Below, piece after piece: positions 44,684 through 53,081 of a stretch of DNA of 64,000 nt; position 1 is the first letter of the stretch, and each line of letters starts with the position of its first letter. Made by a program: the position numbers and the translations under genes. Under the pieces are notes generated by a model. That model was given only the letters and a program-made list of their open reading frames with translations, did no database searches and had not been told where the DNA came from. Source of the DNA: JAHEKO01 sp965212505 (GTDB lineage: Bacteria; Acidobacteriota; Thermoanaerobaculia; Multivoradales; JAHEKO01); the NCBI GenBank assembly GCA_965212505.1, contig OZ243123.1:2790001-2854000 (forward strand), read 5' to 3'.

Positions 44684-45657
44684 GAGCTACCACCCCCGAC
44701 GACATCCAAGACCCTAAGCGATCGGAGCGAAGGGTTCAGCTCGTATTGCACGGTCAGTTCATGGCCCGGCAACGCGAGCGCGAGTACAGCCCCCCCCTCA
44801 TCCCCCTCTTCGCCGCTGGCTTCGAAGGCCAGCTGAATGATTGCCCCCTCTACCGCGACCCGTGCGTCGGACTCGAGGAGTTCCAACGCCGAGAGTGCCT
44901 CAGCGCTCTTCGTAACCGAGTACGAGCCACGGCCTGTACGCTCCCTGACCCTCTGGCGCATACTCAAAGCACGTTCCTGCTCTAGGGCTGCCAGCGCGTA
45001 GTACAGACTGGCTGGAACCTCGATCAGCTCACTGTCCTTCTTCGAGTGCAGTAGCAACTCCGAGCGCAAGTGATCGATGGCACGAAGCTGTCGGGTGCCC
45101 CTGCGCATCCAGGAGAGAAGGCCCATGCTGGCTGCGAAGAGTAGAAGGCAACCTAGGAAGATCCAGCTAACCGGGGACTGAGAGTCACTGGTCACTGCGA
45201 AGACCGCGACAGCGGCAGCGATGACCAGCGTCGCGACGAATCCATGAAGGATCCATCGATCGTCTGCCTTTTCCCGTTCGCTCTTCGAATCTATCGAGAG
45301 AGCACCGACGACATACTGGTCGAGGCCATGCTTCCGGCTGAGCCGGGTAGCGCTTCGCAGCTTTCGGAGCACACCTAAGCTGAACAGCCCGGTGAGTAGA
45401 CACACCGCAAAGCAAACAAGCACGGCGAGAACGAAGTACGCGCCCCAGTCTGGGAGCTCCTCTCGAAAGCTGCTGACAACCAAGGCAGCGATCGATCCGA
45501 AGACGCCCAGGAGCACACCACCGACAGAGGCCTTGAGACCGAACATCCAGGTGCGATCCCAGAACGTCGGGAGAAACTTCTCATACCGTTCGCGCACCAA
45601 GTCGATCCCAGCTCGTAGCTGGGCGCGTGTCAGGTACCTGGTGTCTTGCTCTTTCAA
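44680..45657 (-). CDS. Four-helix membrane protein with C-terminal RelE/ParE-like domain
   Basis: 325 residues from TTG 45657, with GGAGG close upstream. A charged amphipathic N-terminus is followed by membrane helices at about 40-63, 73-98, 136-157 and 162-184. After a helical linker, residues about 243-322 read like RelE/ParE: SYSVTKSAEALSALELL, RVAVEGAIIQLAFEAS and HELTVQYELNPSLRSLRVLDV, parallel to the toxin at 32583 (strand, SAE, R-x-x-V-x-x-AI-x-x-LA, closing strands), but without its basic catalytic loop. It is the first gene of a two-gene unit with the TIR protein. No known family is recognised for the whole. Confidence 0.78.
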   Translation of the reverse strand: MKEQDTRYLTRAQLRAGIDLVRERYEKFLPTFWDRTWMFGLKASVGGVLLGVFGSIAALVVSSFREELPDWGAYFVLAVLVCFAVCLLTGLFSLGVLRKLRSATRLSRKHGLDQYVVGALSIDSKSEREKADDRWILHGFVATLVIAAAVAVFAVTSDSQSPVSWIFLGCLLLFAASMGLLSWMRRGTRQLRAIDHLRSELLLHSKKDSELIEVPASLYYALAALEQERALSMRQRVRERTGRGSYSVTKSAEALSALELLESDARVAVEGAIIQLAFEASGEEGDEGGAVLALALPGHELTVQYELNPSLRSLRVLDVVGGGSS

Positions 45658-45732
45658 GCGCCTCCGGGCGATCGCGCATCCGCGCAGCGTCTACTTAGAC
45701 GAGCAAAGACTCGCCTTTTGATGTGTTCCTAC

Positions 45733-47178
45733 TCACCCACGCTCGACGACCATCGCGAACCCGACTCCACCAGCCGCACAAACGGTCATCAGCCCAAGGT
45801 TCTCGCCGCGGCGCTTGAGCTCGAAGAGGAGCTGCATGGTCACCCGGCCGCCGGTGGCGCCAAACGGGTGGCCGATCGAGATCGAGCCGCCGTTGACGTT
45901 GTAGCGGTCGAAGTCGATCTCGCCGAGAGGCGCCGAGCGGCCGAGTTCGTCGCGCGCAAACTTCGCCGAAGAGAACGCCTTCATGTTCGAGACGACCTGG
46001 GCGGCAAACGCTTCGTGCATCTCGATCAGGTCGAGATCGCCGAGGGTGACGCCGGCGGCGTCGAGCGCCTGAGGCGCCGCGTACGCCGGGCCCTGGAGGA
46101 GCTGGCTGCCAGGATCGAGCGAGGCATACGAGAACGACCGGATGTAGCCGAGCGGTTCGACACCGAGCGCTTTGGCCTTCTCCTCGCTCATCAGGAGCAC
46201 GGCGGAGGCGCCGTCGGTGATCGGGCTCGAATTGCCAGCCGTTAGCGAGCCGTAACGCTTGTCGAAGACCGGTCGGAGCCCGGCCAGGGCCTCCATTGAG
46301 CTGTCGGCGCGCACACCGTTGTCCGACGCAATTGCCTCGTCGAAGCCTGGGCGCGGATAGGTGGTGACGATCTGCTCCCGGAAGCGCCCCTCCTCCTCCG
46401 CCTGCGCGGCGCGCTGGTGCGACATGAGCGCAATCTCGTCTTGGGCCCGCCGAGAGATGTCGTTCTCTTTGGCCATCTTCTCGGCCGACTGCCCCATCGT
46501 CTGGCCGGTGGTGTACTCGGCGATCGCCGGCGGCACCGGCACGAGGTCCTTGGGCCGCACCTTCGAGACCACGGAGAGTCGCTGACCAACACTCTTTGCC
46601 TTGCTGAAGGCCATCAGCTTGCTCGCCGCGCTCTTCGAGTACTGAATCGGCACGTTGCTGAGCGACTCGGCGCCGCCCGCGAGGACGACGTCCGTCTGGC
46701 CGGTCAGGATCGCCTCAGCGCCCGAAGTGATCGCACGATTCGAGGAGGCGCACGCCAGGTTGACCGTCGTCCCGGGAATGGTCATTGGCAACGACGCACG
46801 GAAGACCACCTCACGACCGAGGTTCGGAGCGTGGAGTGCAGGCACGACGACGCCGAAGATCGACATGCCGATCTCTTCGGGATCGATACCGGATCGGGTC
46901 ACCAGCTCGCCCGCAGCGACCCCGGAGAGGTCGACAACGTCCATGTCAGAGAGCACCGTCCCCGACTTGGCAAAGGGCGTTCGACAGCCGTCGACAATTG
47001 CGACCCGCCCGCCGGCTCCCCGCAGACTCCGCCCGGCGACCTTGGCGATCGCTGGCGCTGCACCTTCGCCTCGCGTCCAGACGGTGTCAGCCCGATCGCC
47101 GATTTCCTCGGCCACCGAGGCATCGTTCGGCGGCGGGAGCACCGTACTCTGTTCAGAAGATGACTGCGACTCGGACAT
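45733..47178 (-). CDS. Acetyl-CoA C-acyltransferase (thiolase, FadI-like)
   Basis: 481 residues from ATG 47178 (GGAGGCGAACC upstream), longer than most thiolases because of a 50-residue polar N-terminus before GGRVAIVDGCRTPFAKSG. Catalytic set: Cys in NLACASSNRAI, His in EMHEAFAAQ and NGGSISIGHPFGATGGR, and the final CAAGGVGFAMVVER. It cleaves or forms 3-oxoacyl-CoA in fatty acid beta-oxidation. The partner hydratase/dehydrogenase gene is not adjacent. It is divergent from the M48 protease gene. Confidence 0.93.
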   Translation of the reverse strand: MSESQSSSEQSTVLPPPNDASVAEEIGDRADTVWTRGEGAAPAIAKVAGRSLRGAGGRVAIVDGCRTPFAKSGTVLSDMDVVDLSGVAAGELVTRSGIDPEEIGMSIFGVVVPALHAPNLGREVVFRASLPMTIPGTTVNLACASSNRAITSGAEAILTGQTDVVLAGGAESLSNVPIQYSKSAASKLMAFSKAKSVGQRLSVVSKVRPKDLVPVPPAIAEYTTGQTMGQSAEKMAKENDISRRAQDEIALMSHQRAAQAEEEGRFREQIVTTYPRPGFDEAIASDNGVRADSSMEALAGLRPVFDKRYGSLTAGNSSPITDGASAVLLMSEEKAKALGVEPLGYIRSFSYASLDPGSQLLQGPAYAAPQALDAAGVTLGDLDLIEMHEAFAAQVVSNMKAFSSAKFARDELGRSAPLGEIDFDRYNVNGGSISIGHPFGATGGRVTMQLLFELKRRGENLGLMTVCAAGGVGFAMVVERG

Positions 47179-47243
47179 GGTTCGCCTCCAGGCAACGCAT
47201 CATAAGGGAAGCCCGTGGCATACATCCTGCTACAGTTTTGGGC

Positions 47244-48986
47244 ATGCTCTGGGTGAGGGAAACGGGGCATCGCGCTCTGGTCGCGGTCGTTCTGCTGGCG
47301 CTGCTCTCCGTGCCGGCAGGAGCTCAAGAGATCTCCAGCCGAGAGACCTTCTCCAAGAGCCTCGAGGCGGCCCGGCAGGCCCTCGGCTACTACGGCATCT
47401 ACGACAACCCCGACGAGCTCCGACGGGTCAATCAGATCGGCTACGAGGTCGCCCAGCAGTCGGGCTTCACCGACTATCCGTTCAGCTTCTACCTGGTCGA
47501 CATGCCGGTTCCGAACGCGTTTGCGCTCCCCGGCGGGCACGTCTTCATGACCCGCGGCATGCTCGACTTGGGGCTCGACGACGACATGCTGGCCGGCCTC
47601 CTGGGCCACGAAATAGCCCACGTCGTCTATTCGCACGGCCTCAAACTCCAGAAGCGGGCGCAGCTCTTCAACATCCTGAGTCAGGTGCTCACTGTGGGTG
47701 TCATGGTCGCCGCCGACGACAGCGGCCGGCGCGGCCCGCCGAGCAGCGTCTACGGCGATCCTCGCTACGGCGGCGGCAGCGGCGGCGACCGCGTCATGGG
47801 TACGGTGGCCGCCGGCATGGTGGTGAGCGAACTGCTCCTCCGAAGTTACAGCCGTGAATTCGAAGACGAGGCGGACGACGAGGGACAGCGCATGGCCGCT
47901 GCGGCGGGGTACGACCCCGACGGCACGCGACGCCTCATGGCGCTCATGGAGGTGCGGCTTCCGCAGACTCAGGAATACGGCTACTGGCAGACGCATCCGT
48001 TTTTCGAGGACCGCGTGCGCTCCGCCTCGGTACGCGAGGAGCTGCTCAAGGTTCAAGAGCCCGAGAGCGCCGACACCTTCCGGCGGCAGACTCAGTCGAC
48101 CCTGCTCGACTTCTCCGAGGACCCCAAGACGCGTAAGCCGCTCGAGGACTACGCGATCGATCTCCTCAAGTACAGCGCCGTCAACGCCTGGCCGAGCGGT
48201 CCCCGGTCGGCCGAGATTCGGCTCGAGTTCTTACATCGACACCGCGACAAGGTGTTCGAGCGCCCCGAGTTGGCGCGCGACTTCGGAGATCTGATCGAGG
48301 AGTACGACAAGGAGGCCGAGGAGGTTCGACTCGTCGACCCCGACGCGCCCCTCCTCACGACCCTCTCCGACGAGATCGACGGCTTCCGCTCTCAGCGCGA
48401 CGAAATCTATCCGCGCGCCGTCGAGATCTATGAAGCCGGCATTTTCGAAACCGATTTCCTCGAGACCTTCGCCAGCAACTACCCAGACGCGCCGGAGTTT
48501 CCGGCCGTCGCGCTCAGCCTGGGCGACGCCTACAGCAGGCTCCAGCGGCCCGCAGACGCCGTCGAGCAGTACCTGGCCGTCAAGGCGGGATCGCCCCTGT
48601 CGGATTCCGGCAAACGAGCCGCGAGTGGCTTGAGGGTTCTGGCGAGTCGACTCGACCGCCTCGACGCCCTCCAACAGTTGATCGACCAGGAGGAAGACGA
48701 CGAGCTCCGCAAGCTGGCCGAGACCCGCATCCTGGCCGTCGCCGGCAGCTTCGAAGAGCTCGAAAACGGCGCCGAGTTCTTGAAGGCCTACCCGAACGCA
48801 ATGCTCGCCGACGACGTGAGCGAGCGTGTCAATCGCCTGGCCGAGAACCTCTATGGAGAGGTGATCCTCTACCAGACCGTCGGCGATCACGCGAAGGCGC
48901 TAGACGGGATCACCAAGATCCTGACCCAGGCACCGCTGTCACCCGCGGCTGAACGGCTGCGCGAGCGAGCGGTGCTGGACAGCTGA
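47244..48986 (+). CDS. Secreted M48 metalloprotease with helical repeat tail
   Basis: 580 residues from ATG 47244, where a signal peptide begins (ALVAVVLLALLSVPAGA); the frame is open upstream only as a shadow of the thiolase gene. The M48 site HEIAH lies at 122-126, with the third ligand Glu207 in YSREFEDEADDEGQ. From about 230 on it is alpha-helical and acidic with TPR-like pairs (FPAVALSLGDAYSRLQRPADAVEQY), as in BepA-type periplasmic proteases that trim or assemble outer-membrane proteins. It is longer than BepA (about 487 residues). A quality-control role at the outer membrane is likely but inferred. Confidence 0.88.
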   Translation: MLWVRETGHRALVAVVLLALLSVPAGAQEISSRETFSKSLEAARQALGYYGIYDNPDELRRVNQIGYEVAQQSGFTDYPFSFYLVDMPVPNAFALPGGHVFMTRGMLDLGLDDDMLAGLLGHEIAHVVYSHGLKLQKRAQLFNILSQVLTVGVMVAADDSGRRGPPSSVYGDPRYGGGSGGDRVMGTVAAGMVVSELLLRSYSREFEDEADDEGQRMAAAAGYDPDGTRRLMALMEVRLPQTQEYGYWQTHPFFEDRVRSASVREELLKVQEPESADTFRRQTQSTLLDFSEDPKTRKPLEDYAIDLLKYSAVNAWPSGPRSAEIRLEFLHRHRDKVFERPELARDFGDLIEEYDKEAEEVRLVDPDAPLLTTLSDEIDGFRSQRDEIYPRAVEIYEAGIFETDFLETFASNYPDAPEFPAVALSLGDAYSRLQRPADAVEQYLAVKAGSPLSDSGKRAASGLRVLASRLDRLDALQQLIDQEEDDELRKLAETRILAVAGSFEELENGAEFLKAYPNAMLADDVSERVNRLAENLYGEVILYQTVGDHAKALDGITKILTQAPLSPAAERLRERAVLDS

Positions 48987-48990
48987 CCGA

Positions 48991-49647
48991 TCAGAGGAGT
49001 TCGCGATACTGGGCGAAAGCGCCGTCGGCGGTGCCTCGCAAGAGCGAGTCCACATCAGACCTTCGCGCACACTCGCCATCGCGATCGTCGCGGTCTCCGA
49101 CCATCAAGCACTGCTCGGGCGGCAGATCGAGGAGTTCCAACACCCGCAATAACCCAGCCGGATGCGGCTTGAGCCGATCGACTTCAGGGTCCACCCCGGA
49201 GACGACGATCTCCGCTTCGAGTCCGAGCGCTTCGAGTTTGGCGGCGGCTGGGTAGTCGGAGAGCACCGCGATGCGGACGCCTCGAGTTCGCAGGCGCTCG
49301 AAGAACCCGCGCACCCCGGGCACTCGGCAGCCCGCGAGGTGTTGGAGCGGTCGGTCGTGGATCCACTCCTCCACCTCTCGTTCGAGGGTCTCCTCCGGAA
49401 CATTCAACACCTCAGCCGGCACGGCGAACTGCGCCCGACGCGCTCCGGCGACCTCGTCCTCGGAGAGGCGCTCGCGCTCCTTGCGGAACGTCTGCAGGCG
49501 ACGCAAGAGCCCCAGACGCCACGGGCGGAGCATGCAATGCGTCAGCAGCTCCACCGCCATCTTGCGACGCAGCGGCGCCTGCTCGTACAGGGTGCCGTCG
49601 ACGTCGAACACCACCGCCGACCACCGGTCGAAGTCAAAACGGGGCAC
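48991..49647 (-). CDS. HAD-superfamily hydrolase
   Basis: 218 residues from GTG 49647, one base after the prenyltransferase stop. HAD motifs: I, VVFDVDGTLYEQ; II, AVLSDYP; III, RLKPHP; IV, VGDRDDRDGECA. The cap lies between I and II, so it is a C1-type phosphatase. UbiA-type enzymes are often fused to or paired with HAD phosphatases, so this may remove a phosphate from the prenyl product or an intermediate (inference). Confidence 0.9.
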   Translation of the reverse strand: MPRFDFDRWSAVVFDVDGTLYEQAPLRRKMAVELLTHCMLRPWRLGLLRRLQTFRKERERLSEDEVAGARRAQFAVPAEVLNVPEETLEREVEEWIHDRPLQHLAGCRVPGVRGFFERLRTRGVRIAVLSDYPAAAKLEALGLEAEIVVSGVDPEVDRLKPHPAGLLRVLELLDLPPEQCLMVGDRDDRDGECARRSDVDSLLRGTADGAFAQYRELL

Positions 49648-49648
49648 G

Positions 49649-50638
49649 CTAGTCGCCGGGGAGTTCGATGAAGTGCGGATCGGTGAGCCGCTCGAGTTGC
49701 GGAACGTCGACCACCGTGAGCACAACGAAGGCGATGGCGAGCAGCACCACAATCGCGACGAGCCGGCGCTCCTTGAAGAGGCGCTCGGGCGCCTGGGCGG
49801 ACGACTCTGGTTTCAGGCCGATATCGAGGTAGACCGCAAACAGCGCCGCCAGCAGCGGCATGGTCAGGAGGTACTCGATGCGGTACTTGATCAGGAAGAC
49901 CGCGATGAAAAACGCAGCCATCAGGGCGTAGATAAACGCCGAGAGCAGCAATGTGCGCTCGGTGTAGTGGCGAAACGAACGGCGGTAGAGGCCCAGGTTC
50001 TCGACGCCGGCCGTGGCCGAGACGTTCCGGTACTCGGCGTAACGTTTGATCGCCATGAGGAACGCACCGCCCATCCAGTAGCCGAGGACGAGACTGCTGG
50101 GTGGCAGGGTCGTCGAGTCGACCATCGCCCAGCCGAGGGTCAGGCGAATCGGGTTGTTGACCGCCTCGGAGATGACGTCGAGGTAGATCCGGTCCTTGGA
50201 GCGGAGCGGCTCGACGTTGTAGACGATGCCGCTGAGCAGAAACAGCCACGCCACGACGAAGAAGAGCTTCGAAACCAGGAGGCCGAGCGCCAACCCTCCG
50301 ATCGCCAGCAGGGCGTACTCGAGGTAGACGATCGCTCCTGAAAGCTCTCGCGCCACCGCAGGGCGCTTCGACTTGATCGGATGGAACCGATCGTAGCGGG
50401 AGTCGAGCCATTCGTTGATGACGTAGTTCGCCGAGGCGAGGAGCGCCGCACTCGCGAGTCCGATCGCGACCGGCAGCAGCAGTTCGGCGAGGGACCGGCG
50501 GTGCAGTAGCTCCGCCAGGACGATTCCGGGGAGGATGAAGACGTGCTTGACCCAGTGGTCCGGGCGGGCGATCGAGACGTAGTCGACCAGTCGCCCCGGC
50601 GAGCGCTCAGCCAGGCCTTCGGTGGTCGCGCCGTGCAC
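49649..50638 (-). CDS. UbiA-family prenyltransferase (decaprenyl-phosphate phosphoribosyltransferase-like)
   Basis: 329 residues with about eight or nine membrane helices. The Asp-rich site NEWLDSRYDRFHPIKSKRP matches the NDxxDxxxDxxHPxKxxRP pattern of enzymes that join phosphoribose pyrophosphate to a polyprenyl phosphate (DPPR synthase), not the pattern of quinone UbiA; the second motif lies in LLGYWMGGAFLMAIKRYAEYR. In mycobacteria this makes the arabinose donor of the cell wall. In this organism it may supply a pentose lipid for surface glycans, which fits the glycosyltransferase cluster at 8-14 kb. Confidence 0.88.
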   Translation of the reverse strand: MHGATTEGLAERSPGRLVDYVSIARPDHWVKHVFILPGIVLAELLHRRSLAELLLPVAIGLASAALLASANYVINEWLDSRYDRFHPIKSKRPAVARELSGAIVYLEYALLAIGGLALGLLVSKLFFVVAWLFLLSGIVYNVEPLRSKDRIYLDVISEAVNNPIRLTLGWAMVDSTTLPPSSLVLGYWMGGAFLMAIKRYAEYRNVSATAGVENLGLYRRSFRHYTERTLLLSAFIYALMAAFFIAVFLIKYRIEYLLTMPLLAALFAVYLDIGLKPESSAQAPERLFKERRLVAIVVLLAIAFVVLTVVDVPQLERLTDPHFIELPGD

Positions 50639-50670
50639 GATTCCAGTTTACCCGCCGGCCGTCCTCAGGC

Positions 50671-51444
50671 TTATGAAGTGGCCCACTGACGAGCCAGCAT
50701 CAACACACCCACCGCGACCAGAAGCCAGGCCGCGTAGAGCCGCATGGTGGCCCCATCGAGCCGTCGAGCGAGGCGCGGCCCGAGCTGACCACCCAAAATC
50801 ACCGCCGGCGCAACGAACAGCATGGTGCCCAGGATCTCCGGCATCGCCTCACCGAGCTCCGCCACGAGGGCACCTCGGAGTCTGGCGAGTGTTGCGACGA
50901 GACTCGTTCCGAAGACCACGACGAGGCAGGTGCCGACCGCCTCCGCGTGGTGCGCAAACCGCCGACCGCCGAGGAGACGCGGCAGGAGAACCGCGCCGAT
51001 ACCCACCGAAATCAGTCCGGTGAGCGCACCCCCCAGAAGAGTCCACCCGGCCGACGTCCCCTCGGCCCCGGCTTGAAGTCGCCCCGAGACGAGCAGCAGG
51101 CCCAACACGAGCGCGAAAACGCCGAATCCCCCAGCCAGAACGCGTCCGGGGACGTACGGCGCGGCGAGCGCTCCTACGATCGCCGCTGGAGCCGCCAGGG
51201 CGAGTAGGCGCCCCGCCTCGCGCAGGTCGATCGTCCCCTGCCGTGCGTGCCGCGACAGTCCACTCGCCGAACCGCAGAGCATGGTCAAGAGAGCCAGCCA
51301 GAAGGCCACCGGTGGTTCGAAACCGAGCACTGCCAGGTAGACCGGCACCCAGAAGTTGGCGCCCGAGATGCCGGTGGAGGTGTACGCAACGGCGATCAGA
51401 ACGCCGATCGGCACCAGCAGCCAGTTCAGGAGTTCGATCGTCAC
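50671..51444 (-). CDS. TauE/SafE-family (TSUP) membrane transporter
   Basis: 257 residues and about eight helices: ELLNWLLVPIGVLIAVAYTSTGI, FWLALLTMLCGSASGL, GALTGLISVGIGAVLLPRLLGG with the family's Gly-rich turn, and a repeat of the same pattern in the second half. The family exports sulfite, sulfoacetate or related anions, or imports organic acids. No sulfur-metabolism gene is nearby, so the substrate stays open. Confidence 0.88.
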   Translation of the reverse strand: MTIELLNWLLVPIGVLIAVAYTSTGISGANFWVPVYLAVLGFEPPVAFWLALLTMLCGSASGLSRHARQGTIDLREAGRLLALAAPAAIVGALAAPYVPGRVLAGGFGVFALVLGLLLVSGRLQAGAEGTSAGWTLLGGALTGLISVGIGAVLLPRLLGGRRFAHHAEAVGTCLVVVFGTSLVATLARLRGALVAELGEAMPEILGTMLFVAPAVILGGQLGPRLARRLDGATMRLYAAWLLVAVGVLMLARQWATS

Positions 51445-51463
51445 GCGCTGCGCGCTCGGTTCG

Positions 51464-52051
51464 CTACGGGTAGAGCTGCGTCTCGTTCCAGCCGTTCTCG
51501 TCGCGCACGTAGGCGACTCGATCGTGCATCCGGTACTTCCGATCGCTCCAGAACTCGATCCGCTCCGGTCGCAGCAGGTAGCCGCCCCAGAAGTCCGGCC
51601 GCTCGATCTCGCTGCCGGTGTGCTCCAGCTGCAGCTTGAGGTACCGACTCATCAGCGCGGCGTGGGAGGAGAGCGGCTCGCTCTGCCGCGAAGCGAGCGC
51701 CGCCAGCTGGCTTCCCCGGGGACGCGTCGCAAAGTAGCCATCCGACTCCTCCGCCGAAAGCCGTTCGACCTCCCCCTCGACCCGAGCCTGCTGCTTGGCG
51801 GCCGGCCAGTAGGCGGTAAAGGCCGCCCGCGGGTTCGCCTCGAGCTCACGCGCCTTGCGACTTCCGTAGTTGGTGAAGAAGCAGAAGCCGCGCTCGTCGA
51901 TCTTCTTGAGGAGCACGATGCGCACCGACGGATGACCGGAAGAGGTGGAGGTCGCGAGCGCAATAGAGGTCGCATCGAACGGCTCGTCACGCTTCGCGCG
52001 CTCGAAGAGTTCGACAAAGCGAGCGATGGGATCGGTCGAGGACTCGGCCAT
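51464..52051 (-). CDS. pdxH: Pyridoxamine/pyridoxine 5'-phosphate oxidase
   Basis: 195 residues from ATG 52051, the normal PdxH length; the frame runs on upstream only as an antisense shadow of the threonine dehydrogenase gene. FMN split-barrel signatures include SVRIVLLKKIDERGFCFFTNYGSRKARELEANPRAA, RVEGEVERLS and the C-terminal SDRKYRMHDR...WNETQLYP. It makes pyridoxal phosphate, the cofactor of the Kbl enzyme encoded nearby on the other strand. Confidence 0.95.
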   Translation of the reverse strand: MAESSTDPIARFVELFERAKRDEPFDATSIALATSTSSGHPSVRIVLLKKIDERGFCFFTNYGSRKARELEANPRAAFTAYWPAAKQQARVEGEVERLSAEESDGYFATRPRGSQLAALASRQSEPLSSHAALMSRYLKLQLEHTGSEIERPDFWGGYLLRPERIEFWSDRKYRMHDRVAYVRDENGWNETQLYP

Positions 52052-52117
52052 GCGTAAAGAATACCGGAGCGCCGGCGATCGAGTACCATAGCCGCCGTCC
52101 CGGAGTGCTATCGACCT

Positions 52118-53068
52118 ATGCCGAAGATCCTCGTCACCGGTGCCTTGGGCCAGATTGGGAGCGAGCTCGTCGCCGAGCTGCGCACTCGATACGGCCGCGA
52201 CCAGGTGGTCGCGTCCGACATCAAGATGCTGCCCCGCCGGCACACCGACGGCCCGTTCGAGTTTGTCGACTGCACGCAGCGCGACCAGATTCGTGAAGCG
52301 GTCGACCGTCACGAGATCGATGCGATCTTCCACCTGGCGGCGCTGCTCTCGGCGGTCGGCGAAGAGAAGCCGCAGGTCGCGTGGGACATCAACATGAGCG
52401 GAATCTATGGCGTGCTCGAGGTCGCGCGACGCTGCGACTGCCAGGTCTTCTTCCCCAGCTCGATCGCGGCCTTCGGCCCCGACACGCCGAAGTCCTCGAC
52501 GCCACAGCGCACCCTCCAACGCCCGACCACCATCTACGGCGTCACCAAGGTCGCCGGTGAGCTGCTCTGCGACTACTACTGGCAGCGTTTTGGCGTCGAC
52601 ACTCGCGGCGTCCGCTTCCCCGGGTTGATCTCTCACGTCGCCAAGCCGGGCGGCGGGACCACCGACTACGCGGTCGAGATCTTCTACGAGGCGATTCAGA
52701 ACCGTCGCTACCGCTGCTTCCTCGGGCCGGAGACGCGGCTCGACATGATGTACATGCCGGACGCCCTGCGGGCGGTCATCGAGGTGATGGAGGCCGACCC
52801 CTCCAAACTGGTCGACCGCAACTCCTTCAACGTGACGGCGATGAACTTCACCCCCGAGGAGCTCGCGGCAGAGATTCGCAAGCACATTCCGGACTTCAGC
52901 ATCGAGTACGAGCTCAACCCCACGCTGCAACGAATTGCCGACAGCTGGCCCGACGCGATCGACGACGGTGAGGCCCGCTCGCAGTGGGGATGGGAGCCGG
53001 AGTTCGACCTCGCGTCGATGACCGCCGACATGCTCGAGCGACTCGAGCGGAAGCTCTCGAAGAACTAG
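52118..53068 (+). CDS. L-threonine 3-dehydrogenase, short-chain (epimerase-like) type
   Basis: 316 residues. Rossmann motif ILVTGALGQIGSEL; catalytic Tyr-Lys in TIYGVTKVAGELLC; RFPGLISHVAKPGGGTTDYA and YMPDALRAVIEVME are typical of the short-chain threonine dehydrogenases that resemble GalE, not the zinc type. It oxidises threonine to 2-amino-3-oxobutyrate with NAD+. The next gene, 13 bases on, is Kbl, which cleaves that unstable product, so the substrate call is firm from context. Confidence 0.94.
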   Translation: MPKILVTGALGQIGSELVAELRTRYGRDQVVASDIKMLPRRHTDGPFEFVDCTQRDQIREAVDRHEIDAIFHLAALLSAVGEEKPQVAWDINMSGIYGVLEVARRCDCQVFFPSSIAAFGPDTPKSSTPQRTLQRPTTIYGVTKVAGELLCDYYWQRFGVDTRGVRFPGLISHVAKPGGGTTDYAVEIFYEAIQNRRYRCFLGPETRLDMMYMPDALRAVIEVMEADPSKLVDRNSFNVTAMNFTPEELAAEIRKHIPDFSIEYELNPTLQRIADSWPDAIDDGEARSQWGWEPEFDLASMTADMLERLERKLSKN

Positions 53069-53081
53069 CGCGGAGGATTCC

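Noticed and set aside
51464..52051. Operon of pdxH with the TauE/SafE gene
   Set aside because: They share a strand with a gap of about 20 bases, so co-transcription is possible, but the functions are unrelated and nothing else ties them together.
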